Below are positions 40,365 through 49,620 of a DNA stretch of 64,000 nucleotides, one piece after another. The stretch is from UBA1672 sp050633285. Lineage in GTDB: Bacteria; Pseudomonadota; Alphaproteobacteria; Micavibrionales; Micavibrionaceae. The notes under the pieces are model-generated. The model was not told where the DNA came from and did not search any database. It saw only the letters and a list, made by a program, of their open reading frames with translations. Position 1 is the first letter of the stretch. Each line of letters opens with the position of its first letter. The DNA is taken from NCBI GenBank assembly GCA_050633285.1, contig JBOEGG010000002.1, positions 62,001 through 126,000 on the forward strand. Reading direction: 5' to 3'. The position numbers and the translations under genes are program-made.

Positions 40365-42173
40365 ATGGACAATACAAAGGGCAAAAGCTCACAATTCCAA
40401 ACTTTAAAAACTTTAGTGCCATATCTTTGGCCAAAGGGGGAAAAGGAATTACGTACGCGTGTTGTCTTTGCGATGATCGCTCTGGTGCTTGCAAAAGTCA
40501 CAAACGTTTATGTTCCCCTGATTTATAAGCAAATAATTGACCTCATGACGGGAGAAGGGGACGCAGCGGCGAGTATTGTACAAGGTGCAGGCGCGATTGC
40601 TGCTGTCCCGACGGCCTTATTGCTTGCCTATGGTGGGGCGCGTGTTTTAACGGTGATATTCCAAGAAGTACGCGAAGCTTTATTCGTAAAAGTCGCGCAG
40701 CGCTCTATGCGTACGGTGGCACTACGCACATTCCAACATTTACATGCTCTTTCCATGCGCTTTCATATGCAGCGCCAAACAGGAGGCCTGAGCCGTGTTA
40801 TTGAACGTGGTATTAAGGGTATCGAATTCCTACTTACCTTTATGCTGTTTAATATCATCCCAACACTGGTCGAAATTCTGATGGTCTGTGCGGTGCTGTG
40901 GTATCTGTTCGATGTCTGGTACGCCGTGATTACGTTTGTAACAATCTTCACCTATATCGCGTTCACATTGATAAGTACGGAATGGCGTTTAAAATACCGT
41001 AAGAAAATGAACGAGACGGATACAGAGGCAAATACTAAGGCTATTGATAGCCTGTTGAATTATGAAACGGTGAAGTATTTCGGGAATGAGCCTCATGAAA
41101 GCGTGCGCTATGATAAATCCCTTGCCGCATATGAAAAAGCGGCAGTTAAATCGGTTACAAGCTTATCTGTCGTAAATATCGGCCAATCTGCAATCATCGC
41201 GTTGGGCTTGGTTGCTGTTATGTATTTGGCCGCAGATGGTGTGGTTCAGGGGCATATGTCTATTGGTGATTTTGTCCTTGTTGTTATCTATCTGGTGCAA
41301 CTCTATCTGCCATTGAACTTCCTTGGTTTTGTTTATAGGCAAATTCGTCAGTCTTTGACTGACATGGATGATATGTTCTCAATGCTTGAAATCACAAAAG
41401 AGGTGACGGATAAGAGCGAGGCACAAGGGCTTGCTATCAATGGGGGCGAAGTTGAATTCGATAACGTTTATTTTGGTTATGATGATAAACGTGAAATTCT
41501 AAACGGCCTTTCATTTAAGGTTCCTGCCGGAAAAACAGTTGCCATCGTTGGGCCAAGCGGCGCAGGAAAGTCGACAATCAGCCGTTTATTATTTCGGTTT
41601 TATGACGTTAATAAGGGCGCAGTACGCATTGATGGACAGGATGTACGCGACATCACGCAAAGTTCGCTACGTGCGAATATTGGTATTGTCCCGCAGGATA
41701 CTGTTTTGTTTAACGATACGATTCGTTACAATATTGCTTATGGTCGCCCGTCCGCGACAGAAGAAGAAGTTACGCGCGCCGCAGATATGTCGAGCATCAG
41801 TGGTTTTATCAATAAATTGAGCGATGGTTACGACACAAAAGTAGGAGAGCGCGGCCTGAAATTATCAGGCGGAGAGAAGCAACGTGTTGCTATTGCGCGA
41901 ACAATATTAAAGGACGCTCCGATTTTGCTCTTTGATGAGGCAACCTCCGCGCTCGACTCCGCAACAGAACAAGAAATACTTGAGAGCTTAAAAGAAGTGT
42001 CAAAAGGGCACACGACGCTTGTCATTGCACACCGTTTGTCTACCGTTGTTTCGGCAGATGAAATTCTTGTACTCGACCATGGTAAAGTGATGGAACGTGG
42101 AACGCATAAAGAACTTCTGGATAAAAACGGGACATATGCACAAATGTGGCAACGTCAGCAAGAGGACAAGTAA
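40365..42173 (+). CDS. Atm1-type ABC exporter
   Basis: Half-size ABC transporter (602 residues) with six membrane helices in the first 330 residues and an ATPase domain carrying Walker A GPSGAGKST (about 396), signature LSGGEKQRVAIAR, Walker B ILLFDEATSALD and the H-loop IAHRLST. Similarity to bacterial and mitochondrial Atm1 is strong: NTKAIDSLLNYETVKYFGNE in the coupling region is diagnostic. Such proteins export glutathione conjugates, glutathione persulfide or metal-glutathione complexes. ATG at 40365 is preferred; a GTG nine bases upstream is possible. A gamma-glutamyltransferase gene starts 2 nt after the stop, which links export to glutathione recovery in the periplasm. Confidence 0.9.
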   Translation: MDNTKGKSSQFQTLKTLVPYLWPKGEKELRTRVVFAMIALVLAKVTNVYVPLIYKQIIDLMTGEGDAAASIVQGAGAIAAVPTALLLAYGGARVLTVIFQEVREALFVKVAQRSMRTVALRTFQHLHALSMRFHMQRQTGGLSRVIERGIKGIEFLLTFMLFNIIPTLVEILMVCAVLWYLFDVWYAVITFVTIFTYIAFTLISTEWRLKYRKKMNETDTEANTKAIDSLLNYETVKYFGNEPHESVRYDKSLAAYEKAAVKSVTSLSVVNIGQSAIIALGLVAVMYLAADGVVQGHMSIGDFVLVVIYLVQLYLPLNFLGFVYRQIRQSLTDMDDMFSMLEITKEVTDKSEAQGLAINGGEVEFDNVYFGYDDKREILNGLSFKVPAGKTVAIVGPSGAGKSTISRLLFRFYDVNKGAVRIDGQDVRDITQSSLRANIGIVPQDTVLFNDTIRYNIAYGRPSATEEEVTRAADMSSISGFINKLSDGYDTKVGERGLKLSGGEKQRVAIARTILKDAPILLFDEATSALDSATEQEILESLKEVSKGHTTLVIAHRLSTVVSADEILVLDHGKVMERGTHKELLDKNGTYAQMWQRQQEDK

Positions 42174-42175
42174 CG

Positions 42176-43855
42176 ATGAAAAATGCCGTGCTTAGTTTAT
42201 GCTTTTCTGTCTTATTCTTAATAAGCGCGGCCGTTTATGCAAACGACGTGAAACCACCGAAATCCGCCGTTGTCTCCGCACATTCTATCGCGACGCAAGC
42301 GGGTTATAGCATCTTGGAAAAAGGCGGAAATGCTTTTGATGCTGCTGTGGCTGTTAGTGCGGCATTAGGTGTCGTCGAACCATTTGGATCAGGCATTGGT
42401 GGCGGTGCGTTCTGGCTTATCTATCATGCGCAAAGTGATACATATTTGGTAATTGACGCGCGTGAAACTGCACCTCTAGCGGCACATGCTGATATGTATT
42501 TGGATGAACAGGGTAACCCGATAGATGGTGCATCTACATCAGGCCCGTTATCTGCCGGAATTCCGGGATTACCTGCCGCGTGGGTACATGTAAATAAACG
42601 CTTTGGAACTCAAACACTTCTTGATGTCTTAACGCCTGCTATATCTGCTGCACAGAATGGGTTCGAAGTTGATGAACGTTACATTACTGGCGCGGCCTTT
42701 AAACAAAAACAACTTCTGCAAAATCAGGCCGCATCGGAAATTTTCTTGAGTGATGGCAACGTTCCTAAAAAAGGATGGGTTTTAAAACAAGCCGACTTGG
42801 CACAAACATTACAGACACTCGGGCGTGAGGGGCATAATGGTTTTTATGGCGGAATAATTGCGCAAAAAATGGTGGGTGATGTACGTCTTCATGGAGGTAT
42901 ATGGTCATTACAGGATTTCGAAAATTATACTGCAAAAGAACGCTCACCCATTATCACACAGTATAAAAATGCAAAAATAATTGCGCCGCCATTACCCTCA
43001 TCAGGTGGGATGGTATTGGCAAATACTCTTAATATCCTTTCTGGGTACGATCTCAATGCATATAACACGGCAGATCAAAAACATTTGATTATTGAGGCCA
43101 TGAAACATGCTTATCACAATCGTGCAATTCATATGGGGGATGAAGATTTTGTATCTGTGCCGACGAAAAATATTCTAAGCATGGATATGGCGAAAAAGCA
43201 GAGCGCGATGATTACAATGAAAAAATCTCTACCATCATCAGGGATAGCGCAAATAGCACCACAACCACCAAAAGGTACAGAAACAACACACTTCGCTGTT
43301 ATGGACAAGGATGGTAACCGAGTAGCCGTAACTCAATCTATAAACTTCTGGTTTGGTTCAGGCTTCGTTGCCAAGGGCACAGGCGTGTTACTCAATAACG
43401 AAATGGATGATTTCGTTATAAAACCGGGTGTTGCGAACGGTTATGGCCTTGTTGGAACAACTGCCAATGCAATAGAGCCATCAAAGCGGATGCTCTCCAG
43501 TATGACACCAACATTTGTGGAGGACGAGAAGGGTGTCCTGATATTAGGTACACCGGGTGGCTCGCGTATCATTAGTATGAATTTACTCACTATTCTAGCG
43601 TACTTAAATGGTGAAGTTGGTGATAATTTGGTTTCCGCCCCGCGTTATCATCATCAGTTTCTACCTGATAAAGTTGTGTATGAGGAGGGTGCCTTTAGTC
43701 CATCTGAGATTAAGGCTCTTTTGGACAAGGGACATGTGTTGGAAAAAAGCAGCAGAAAATACGGAAATATGCAGGTGATTCACTGGGGCTATGAGGCACA
43801 ATCTGTGGACACTTTTTCTGATCCTAGAGGGCACGGCGCAGGGCGCGTGTATTAG
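42176..43855 (+). CDS. ggt: gamma-glutamyltransferase
   Basis: Periplasmic Ntn-hydrolase that cleaves glutathione and gamma-glutamyl compounds. 559 residues; a signal peptide (FSVLFLISAAVYA) precedes the large subunit. The autoprocessing threonine opens the small subunit in GTETTHFAVMDKDGNRVA (around residue 375), and downstream SQSINFWFGSGF and LGTPGGSRIISMN supply substrate and oxyanion residues. GAGG lies 10 nt before the ATG, within the Atm1 reading frame's end. The spacing of 2 nt to the Atm1-like gene implies co-transcription, so it may reclaim glutathione exported by that transporter. The small CDS 43661-43900 on the other strand is a shadow. Confidence 0.92.
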   Translation: MKNAVLSLCFSVLFLISAAVYANDVKPPKSAVVSAHSIATQAGYSILEKGGNAFDAAVAVSAALGVVEPFGSGIGGGAFWLIYHAQSDTYLVIDARETAPLAAHADMYLDEQGNPIDGASTSGPLSAGIPGLPAAWVHVNKRFGTQTLLDVLTPAISAAQNGFEVDERYITGAAFKQKQLLQNQAASEIFLSDGNVPKKGWVLKQADLAQTLQTLGREGHNGFYGGIIAQKMVGDVRLHGGIWSLQDFENYTAKERSPIITQYKNAKIIAPPLPSSGGMVLANTLNILSGYDLNAYNTADQKHLIIEAMKHAYHNRAIHMGDEDFVSVPTKNILSMDMAKKQSAMITMKKSLPSSGIAQIAPQPPKGTETTHFAVMDKDGNRVAVTQSINFWFGSGFVAKGTGVLLNNEMDDFVIKPGVANGYGLVGTTANAIEPSKRMLSSMTPTFVEDEKGVLILGTPGGSRIISMNLLTILAYLNGEVGDNLVSAPRYHHQFLPDKVVYEEGAFSPSEIKALLDKGHVLEKSSRKYGNMQVIHWGYEAQSVDTFSDPRGHGAGRVY

Positions 43856-43880
43856 GCATAGCCTTTTCCTGTTCTTTCTC

Positions 43881-43894
43881 TTGACCAAAATCAA
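43881..43894. promoter_or_regulatory. FNR/FixK-type box before the Crp/Fnr gene
   Basis: TTGACCAAAATCAA fits TTGA-N6-TCAA. Its centre is only 45 nt before the ATG of the Crp/Fnr regulator, suggesting autoregulation; the closeness to the start would fit repression, or activation with a near-leaderless transcript. Confidence 0.65.
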
Positions 43895-43932
43895 TTTCAA
43901 GAATACAAGAGACGCGGAAGAGAGGGCAAGCT

Positions 43933-44694
43933 ATGAAAGATTTGGCCGGCTATCAAAGCGACCATGAAATTATCGCAGATAAGATGCGCATTATTCCGTT
44001 TTTTAGGAATTGTGATGATGCCGCGATTAAACGCTTATCTGAAAATGCCATCAAACATCAATATAATAAGGGTAAGCTCCTTTTCGTGCATGAAGATAGC
44101 GCAAGCCGTTATTACTTGATCTGCTCTGGTTGGGTGAAAACATTCCGCGAAACATTAGACGGCACACAGGCCGTTATGGATATTCTGAATGCCGGTTATA
44201 TTGTCGGTGAAACTGCCATTTTTAATGATGACTTATATAGCTTCAGTGCGGAGCTTGTTGAAAATGCAGAAATAATTTCCTTTCCACTCGCAGATTTAAG
44301 AACCGAAGTTGAATCGAATCCAAAACTCGCGATGGATATGCTGAAATCTCTGGCACAGCGTAATATCAAACAAGATCGCGAATTGGAACATTTGGCCATA
44401 CAAAATGCTCCGCAACGTATTGGCTGTTTTCTTCTGAGGTTAGTCTATAATCAAACGCAAGAAGGTCCGATTAGCATACATCTACCATATGATAAGACAT
44501 TGATTGCCGCGCGTTTGGGAATGCAACCGGAAACATTTTCTCGTGCTTTGGGAAAGCTTAAAAAAGAAACAGGGTTAGAAGTGAAAGGGGCAACAGTCTC
44601 TATCGACTCGATTGAAAGCCTGTCTCGATATTCATGCGCCATGTGTTCGTCTGAATTTCCATGTCACGATTTAAAAAAGATGTGCGAAGCGTAA
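43933..44694 (+). CDS. Crp/Fnr-family regulator with a Cys-rich C-terminus
   Basis: 253-residue regulator: cyclic-nucleotide-type beta barrel (about 20-140, with GYIVGETAIF), dimerisation helix, and winged helix with LIAARLGMQPETFSRALGKL. The recognition helix ETFSR keeps the E-x-x-S-R pattern that in FNR reads TTGA half-sites, which matches four boxes in the window, including one before this gene. Unlike FNR it has no N-terminal cysteine cluster (only Cys27). Instead the last 25 residues hold SCAMCSSEFPCHDLKKMC, four cysteines with spacing C-x2-C-x5-C-x6-C. This could bind a cluster, zinc or haem, or sense redox by disulfide. It lies between the ggt and cytochrome c maturation genes. The likely role is oxygen or redox control of cbb3 and related genes. 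Confidence 0.87.
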   Translation: MKDLAGYQSDHEIIADKMRIIPFFRNCDDAAIKRLSENAIKHQYNKGKLLFVHEDSASRYYLICSGWVKTFRETLDGTQAVMDILNAGYIVGETAIFNDDLYSFSAELVENAEIISFPLADLRTEVESNPKLAMDMLKSLAQRNIKQDRELEHLAIQNAPQRIGCFLLRLVYNQTQEGPISIHLPYDKTLIAARLGMQPETFSRALGKLKKETGLEVKGATVSIDSIESLSRYSCAMCSSEFPCHDLKKMCEA

Positions 44695-44695
44695 C

Positions 44696-45253
44696 TTATT
44701 CTGTGAGAAGCGCCCTGATATCATCGCCGAGCCAATCGGTAACACCCCTTATTTTCCGTTTAATCTGAAGGTCCGGTGAAATTATATATGTCTCGGGATA
44801 TTTGGTCGTGTCGTATAAATCTTTAGACATATGCTTATCTGTATCATAACCGATCAAAACATTTTCAAAGTCCAGTATATCACGCGTTTCGGTAGGCAGG
44901 CGCGTGAAGAAACGTTGCACCATATCGGTTTGTTCATCAACAGATAGGGCGATAAACACAATATTATCTTTCTCGCGCGCGGCAAGCTCTAAAAGCTGTG
45001 GCATCTCGGCGACGCATGGCGGACACCATGTTGCCCAGAAATTCAGGATAATGGTTTTGCCCTTAAATTGTGTAAGCGCATGACTTGCGCCGTTTGTATC
45101 TGTGAACGTGAAAGTAGGGGCGGGCGTATTTTGTTTCTGTGCACGTAAATCCGTCTCATGACGTATAACACCTTGCGGTGGGCGTGTAGAATCCCAAAAG
45201 GCATATAATAACCCCAAAGCAGCAACACAAAATATGATAAACGCTTTATACAT
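44696..45253 (-). CDS. TlpA/ResA-like thioredoxin of cytochrome c maturation
   Basis: 185-residue membrane-anchored thioredoxin-fold protein. One N-terminal helix (AFIIFCVAALGLLYAFW) precedes the redox motif FWATWCPPCVAEMP (about residue 73); KYPETYIIS includes the cis-proline region. It would keep the CxxCH cysteines of apocytochromes reduced. It is the last gene of a resB-ccsA-tlpA operon, overlapping ccsA by 8 nt. CcmG of System I is related, but no other ccm gene is present here. Confidence 0.88.
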   Translation of the reverse strand: MYKAFIIFCVAALGLLYAFWDSTRPPQGVIRHETDLRAQKQNTPAPTFTFTDTNGASHALTQFKGKTIILNFWATWCPPCVAEMPQLLELAAREKDNIVFIALSVDEQTDMVQRFFTRLPTETRDILDFENVLIGYDTDKHMSKDLYDTTKYPETYIISPDLQIKRKIRGVTDWLGDDIRALLTE

Positions 45254-47147
45254 GGCACTCTTTCGCCTGTTGAGATTTACGTATAGCGGCGATAACTAAG
45301 ATAAAAGCGATCTCTACTATTGTAAATAAGCCTAAGCTCCACGTTGCAGAATCTGTAAACCCGTAGGCATGTAGGCCAACACCAAGCAAGTTAACCCCAA
45401 ACCATGAGAGCGCCAGAATAACAGACAGAAAACATAAGCCATATAACGTACCTTGATGTTTAAGCTGCCCACTGATGCGGCCATGTAAAACCCAAATCAG
45501 CCATAAAACAATCAGAAGTGCTCCGTTCTCCTTTGGATCCCATCCCCAAAAACGCCCCCATGATTGATCTGCCCAAATCCCGCCTAACACCGTGCCGATC
45601 CCGGCAAAAAATAAGGCAAGAAGGGCGGCGCTATGAATATTTTTGAATAATGTTTGTTCAGGCGTTTTTTGTTTTTTGATAGCCATGGAAATAAGTGCAT
45701 AATGTGCCAAAATGGATGTTATCGCGCAAAAGGCATATCCGGCAGTGATGCATAAAACATGCGTGGTTAGCCAGAAGTTTGTATTCAATACGGCGCTCAG
45801 AACGACAAAACTGTCTCCATCCTGATTATGCGAGAATCCGAGGATATGTAAGAAAATAGAAAGTATACACCCAAGCCATAGCCACAATGCCTGCTTGTTA
45901 CGGTAAAATGCGATGAGCATATAAAGCGCCATGAGACAACAAACAAATAAAATGGTTTCATAGAGCGTGCTGACAGGCGCGCGCTCAAGGATATAAATCC
46001 GAAGTGCAATACCAACACTTTGTACAATCAGGCTGCTCAACATCAAAGAGGCCGCAAAATTAACGTAACCCAGCTTTTTATGAAATAGAGTAATGAAAAG
46101 AAGACCCAAGGCAGATAAACACAGCATAAAACTGATAAAGAATGGGTTGAATTGATTGTAGTGATATTCCGCAGATAACGTATCAATACGAATGCCATCA
46201 TTCTCATGCAATGCACTTTCGTAGAGTAGCGTAATATTTTTGTGCCAACTCTTTGCATCACTATCGTGATACGCCATAACAAGGTTACGCCAATATTGAT
46301 ATGCCATCGGTGTGTTTTTACGACCCTGATGTGCAAATTCCCACGGCGCAAGCCATTCACGTTCACTTTCTTGTAATACCTTGAATAACGCACCGCCTTT
46401 ACTGGTTTCTTCTAAAACACTTAACGTAAAGGATAGGTGGGCAAGAGCTTGCTCTTCTTCCGTATAATCCTCAATTTTATCACCTTTATTTGCGATAATG
46501 GATTTTACATGCTCATTAAGCGTACTGCGCTTTTCGGCGATATCAATATAGGTGAGGTTATCCACGGATAGAAACTGTAATTCCTCGGGCAGCGTATCCG
46601 GTAATGATGATGATAGAGGCAAAAATAACGTCAGGCTGCTCAACAAATTTTGGAAAAGCCCCAGATTTTCTTGCAATACAACAAGGTCGCGTTGCTGAGG
46701 TGTCCAGTCTTCCTCATTCATCATTGCAATGCTTTGGATCATCTCTTGTTTAGAGATCATTGCCTTGGAAAGTTCCTGATAAGAATATAACCTGCTTTTT
46801 CGCTTTGCAATATGTAGTAAAGATCGAATTTCAGGGTTCGTAACTTTGATGGCAGGGCGTTTTTCTGCGCGCGCAGGATCAAGTAATAACTCAATAAGCC
46901 ATGGCATAGCTGCTGTTTCTTTACCTGATAACGTCTTGAGGTTCGCACGCGCAAAACTATCTAATGGTTTAATACGCCCCTCATGTAGAATTGGAATTTG
47001 TCCGAATAAAGAGGTATCAAGACGTATCGTGCTGTCATTATTATGCGCCGAATTATGTACTGGCGTAGTATCTTGCGCAGACGCATCATGTGTTACAAAG
47101 AGTATAAAAACAAAGAATAGAGCTAAGAAGCGTGCGGTATTATACAT
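45246..47147 (-). CDS. ccsA: CcsA/ResC-type haem handling protein, System II
   Basis: Integral membrane protein that moves haem to the periplasm and, with ResB, attaches it to CxxCH. 633 residues: a signal-like helix, about 300 residues of periplasmic domain with HEGRIKPLDSFARANLKT, then eight or so helices. The haem-binding WWD-type segment WADQSWGRFWGWDPKENG lies near 540, with flanking histidines in WLTTHVLCITAGYA and LHGRIS. The long periplasmic N-terminal portion resembles CcsA of epsilonproteobacteria and Bacteroidetes more than the short plant or cyanobacterial form. Overlaps resB by 8 nt and tlpA by 8 nt. Confidence 0.9.
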   Translation of the reverse strand: MYNTARFLALFFVFILFVTHDASAQDTTPVHNSAHNNDSTIRLDTSLFGQIPILHEGRIKPLDSFARANLKTLSGKETAAMPWLIELLLDPARAEKRPAIKVTNPEIRSLLHIAKRKSRLYSYQELSKAMISKQEMIQSIAMMNEEDWTPQQRDLVVLQENLGLFQNLLSSLTLFLPLSSSLPDTLPEELQFLSVDNLTYIDIAEKRSTLNEHVKSIIANKGDKIEDYTEEEQALAHLSFTLSVLEETSKGGALFKVLQESEREWLAPWEFAHQGRKNTPMAYQYWRNLVMAYHDSDAKSWHKNITLLYESALHENDGIRIDTLSAEYHYNQFNPFFISFMLCLSALGLLFITLFHKKLGYVNFAASLMLSSLIVQSVGIALRIYILERAPVSTLYETILFVCCLMALYMLIAFYRNKQALWLWLGCILSIFLHILGFSHNQDGDSFVVLSAVLNTNFWLTTHVLCITAGYAFCAITSILAHYALISMAIKKQKTPEQTLFKNIHSAALLALFFAGIGTVLGGIWADQSWGRFWGWDPKENGALLIVLWLIWVLHGRISGQLKHQGTLYGLCFLSVILALSWFGVNLLGVGLHAYGFTDSATWSLGLFTIVEIAFILVIAAIRKSQQAKECHV

Positions 47148-48246
47148 TTTCCTTCACCTTATTTTTCTTGGTTCTACGGCGGATTACCAGATGTAGGATA
47201 AGGCCAATACACATCGTTAAACCGGAGATGTATGGAAACGCTCGACCAACATTCCAAACAACGGCCAGAACAGATATATCTCCTTGCGGTGTTGCAATAA
47301 AAGAGGATTGGAAAAACGTATATCCCTTATATCGCAGTGGCTCGTTCATCGAAATCACGCTTTCCCACACACTATTGCCATCTTTGATAAGAACGGTAGA
47401 GCGATAGGACTTTGCCATTGTTGTCCCGGGATGGGTGTCTTTTTTAAAATCTATAAGCTCAACAGAGAAGGGAAGCTGCCTGCTCTCTCGGCGAAGGGAA
47501 AAGCGGTATGTCTTTCCCCCTGATATTGCTTCTGGGGTGCGTGGTACGTCTTCGATGATCGTATGGATATCCACTGTATCATTGTTGGTAATTTGAAGCG
47601 TCATACCCGCGACATTTTCCTCATTCTTTTGCCGAAGAGGGGCAGAGGATAGCTGCATATGCTGCGCCATTCCTTTGTGATTATCTGTCTTATTCTCGCG
47701 GGCGGTGATATCGCAATTCTGACATGCCTCAAGGATTGTTACATGAAATGCAACGCCATCAATACGGATTATATCACCAATTTGAATATCCTTATGATTA
47801 CGTAAGAAAACAATATTATCATCCTCATCCATAATAACAAATTCACGAATATGATAATCAGATACCGTCGCATTTTTCACCTCAAGCGGTAAAACCATAT
47901 ACCCTTCGGTACTAAAGAACGCCGTGAATAAACCACCAAGTAATAAGAGCATCGCACCTATATGTGTCAGGATGATACCGGAGCTTCCCTTGTCCCATGG
48001 GCTCTTGAAAATTAATTTAAAAGTTAAGTTAACAAAGATAAGGGCAAGAAAAACGGGCATACCCGGTAAAGGGAAATCACCAAGCCAGAATATAGGCGAC
48101 GAGAAAAACTGGCGTGTTGCCTGATACAGACCGATATATTTCTGCGCGACCGTTCCGACAATTAAATAGATCATAACGGCGGGTAGGGCAAAATGCAGCA
48201 GCTTTGGCCCACAAAGCAGGGTATATATTTTACGTGCTATGTTCAT
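47140..48246 (-). CDS. resB: ResB/Ccs1-like cytochrome c synthetase subunit, System II
   Basis: Partner of CcsA. 368 residues from ATG 48246: two or three N-terminal helices (FALPAVMIYLIVGTVAQKYI, PVFLALIFVNLTFKLIF, GIILTHIGAMLLLLGGL), then a periplasmic domain with ILEACQNCD, whose two cysteines are unusual, and a last helix (SGLTMCIGLILHLVI). The TxPQGDISVLAVVWNVGRAFPY end is typical for ResB. Start choice is uncertain, because frames open to 48315 and the nearer ribosome sites are weak. First gene of a three-gene maturation operon that sits near the cbb3 oxidase and the Crp/Fnr gene. Confidence 0.85.
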   Translation of the reverse strand: MNIARKIYTLLCGPKLLHFALPAVMIYLIVGTVAQKYIGLYQATRQFFSSPIFWLGDFPLPGMPVFLALIFVNLTFKLIFKSPWDKGSSGIILTHIGAMLLLLGGLFTAFFSTEGYMVLPLEVKNATVSDYHIREFVIMDEDDNIVFLRNHKDIQIGDIIRIDGVAFHVTILEACQNCDITARENKTDNHKGMAQHMQLSSAPLRQKNEENVAGMTLQITNNDTVDIHTIIEDVPRTPEAISGGKTYRFSLRRESRQLPFSVELIDFKKDTHPGTTMAKSYRSTVLIKDGNSVWESVISMNEPLRYKGYTFFQSSFIATPQGDISVLAVVWNVGRAFPYISGLTMCIGLILHLVIRRRTKKNKVKENV

Positions 48247-48326
48247 GGTGCTGCGCATTCTACTCATTTGAAATGAAAGTGCCAGCACAAAATGACACAC
48301 CATAAAGCGTATCATTTATTTTTCTT

Positions 48327-49250
48327 TTACTGTGCTTTGAAAAAGTCCCAAATGATATCCGTTGCGTTGATGGATTGTGAGGGTTTATCCAGAAATTTAT
48401 TGCCTTGTTTTCCGCCGGGCCATGCATGCCCATTATCTTTTACAATGTAATGAATGACATCTACCGTGCCACTGCATGTATAGCGTTGCACAAGAATAGA
48501 GGGGGTGTTTTGTTCTTCTACTGGTTTCACGTTGCACGCGTTATGTTTTGCCCAAAACTCGCCTTGATATGATACAGGTTTGAGAGAAGTGCCATCCCAA
48601 GCGCGTGAAAACTTACCACCTGTTTTTCCGCCATTCATCGGAAAACTCTTATCCAATGCACCATTAATGATTAAGGCTGATACTGGTGATTTAGGGAAAC
48701 TTTCATCACCAAATAGCCCTGAGGCAACAGGTGCTATAGCGGTTACTTTGTCAGATAAAGCAATACCGGCACGGTGCGTCATCATACCGCCATTTGACAT
48801 GCCTGTGATAAATACCCGTGATGGATCGGCGGGGTGATTATCAATAACGTAATCAATCAGCGTGCTTAAAAACCCGATATCATCTGTTTTATTTTTCATC
48901 GCAGGCCCGCAGCAATGAACAACATTCCATGTTTTAAACTTTGCCATTTTGCCCGCCGTTCCATTCGGATAAACGGCGATGAATCCTTCTTGGTCGGCCT
49001 TCTCGGAAAACCCATATGATCGCTCTGCATGTTCTGCATTACCACCCCCGCCATGCAAAACTATGACCATGGGGACTTTCACCTTAGAGGCTTTCACTTC
49101 CTCAGGTATATGGATTATGTAAGAGCGTTTCTCACCGTTATGTTGCAAATATCTGGTGCTCGTGTCCCATGCGTCTGCACTTGCACTGAAACAAAGAGCA
49201 GAAAAGAATAATGCGAGTATAAAGTGATTATATATATAGGTGGAGTTCAT
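48327..49250 (-). CDS. secreted alpha/beta-hydrolase esterase (PHB depolymerase/feruloyl esterase type)
   Basis: 307 residues with a signal peptide (FILALFFSALCFSASADA). The nucleophile serine is in FITGMSNGGMMTHR (GxSxG, about residue 153); VLHGGGGNAEHA provides the oxyanion HG motif, and the last histidine in VKDNGHAWPGGKQG is catalytic. Cys pairs include NVVHCCGPAM. This matches the LpqC/poly(3-hydroxybutyrate) depolymerase family, which also includes feruloyl and acetylxylan esterases; substrate cannot be assigned. Ends 80 nt before resB, on the same strand, with no clear shared function. Confidence 0.85.
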   Translation of the reverse strand: MNSTYIYNHFILALFFSALCFSASADAWDTSTRYLQHNGEKRSYIIHIPEEVKASKVKVPMVIVLHGGGGNAEHAERSYGFSEKADQEGFIAVYPNGTAGKMAKFKTWNVVHCCGPAMKNKTDDIGFLSTLIDYVIDNHPADPSRVFITGMSNGGMMTHRAGIALSDKVTAIAPVASGLFGDESFPKSPVSALIINGALDKSFPMNGGKTGGKFSRAWDGTSLKPVSYQGEFWAKHNACNVKPVEEQNTPSILVQRYTCSGTVDVIHYIVKDNGHAWPGGKQGNKFLDKPSQSINATDIIWDFFKAQ

Positions 49251-49385
49251 CTGTTTATCTTTTGCTAAGGTGTGGTTGTCTATAATTATACGCCTGTCTT
49301 CCGAACTTCCTTCTTATTTTATTTATCAATGCCAACAAGAACAATTCCTTTTATTGTTTATACGTTGTGTGCTATGAGCTGTGGC

Positions 49386-49619
49386 ATGAGCGAAGATAGA
49401 ATAACAGACCTTGAAATCACAATTGCACATCATGAACAACAGCTTCAGGATCTAAGTGACGTTGTGACGGATCAATGGAAACAAATTGAGCTATTAAAAC
49501 GCCGTTTGGATAAGGCACTTAGTAAGATAGATCAAATGCAAAATGACACGGGTGATAATTCGGAAAGTGGATTGTCATCAATAGAAAAAGCCGCCCTAGA
49601 AATCCCCCCGCATTATTAA
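49386..49619 (+). CDS. slyX: SlyX family protein
   Basis: 77-residue coiled-coil protein starting MSEDRITDLEITIAHHEQQL, the classic SlyX opening, followed by heptads (LSDVVTDQWKQIELLKRRLD) and the C-terminal PPHY. An in-frame extension to 49272 starts with non-homologous sequence and is left out. Function of SlyX is not established. Converges with dusB, 1 nt apart. Confidence 0.85.
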   Translation: MSEDRITDLEITIAHHEQQLQDLSDVVTDQWKQIELLKRRLDKALSKIDQMQNDTGDNSESGLSSIEKAALEIPPHY

Positions 49620-49620
49620 A

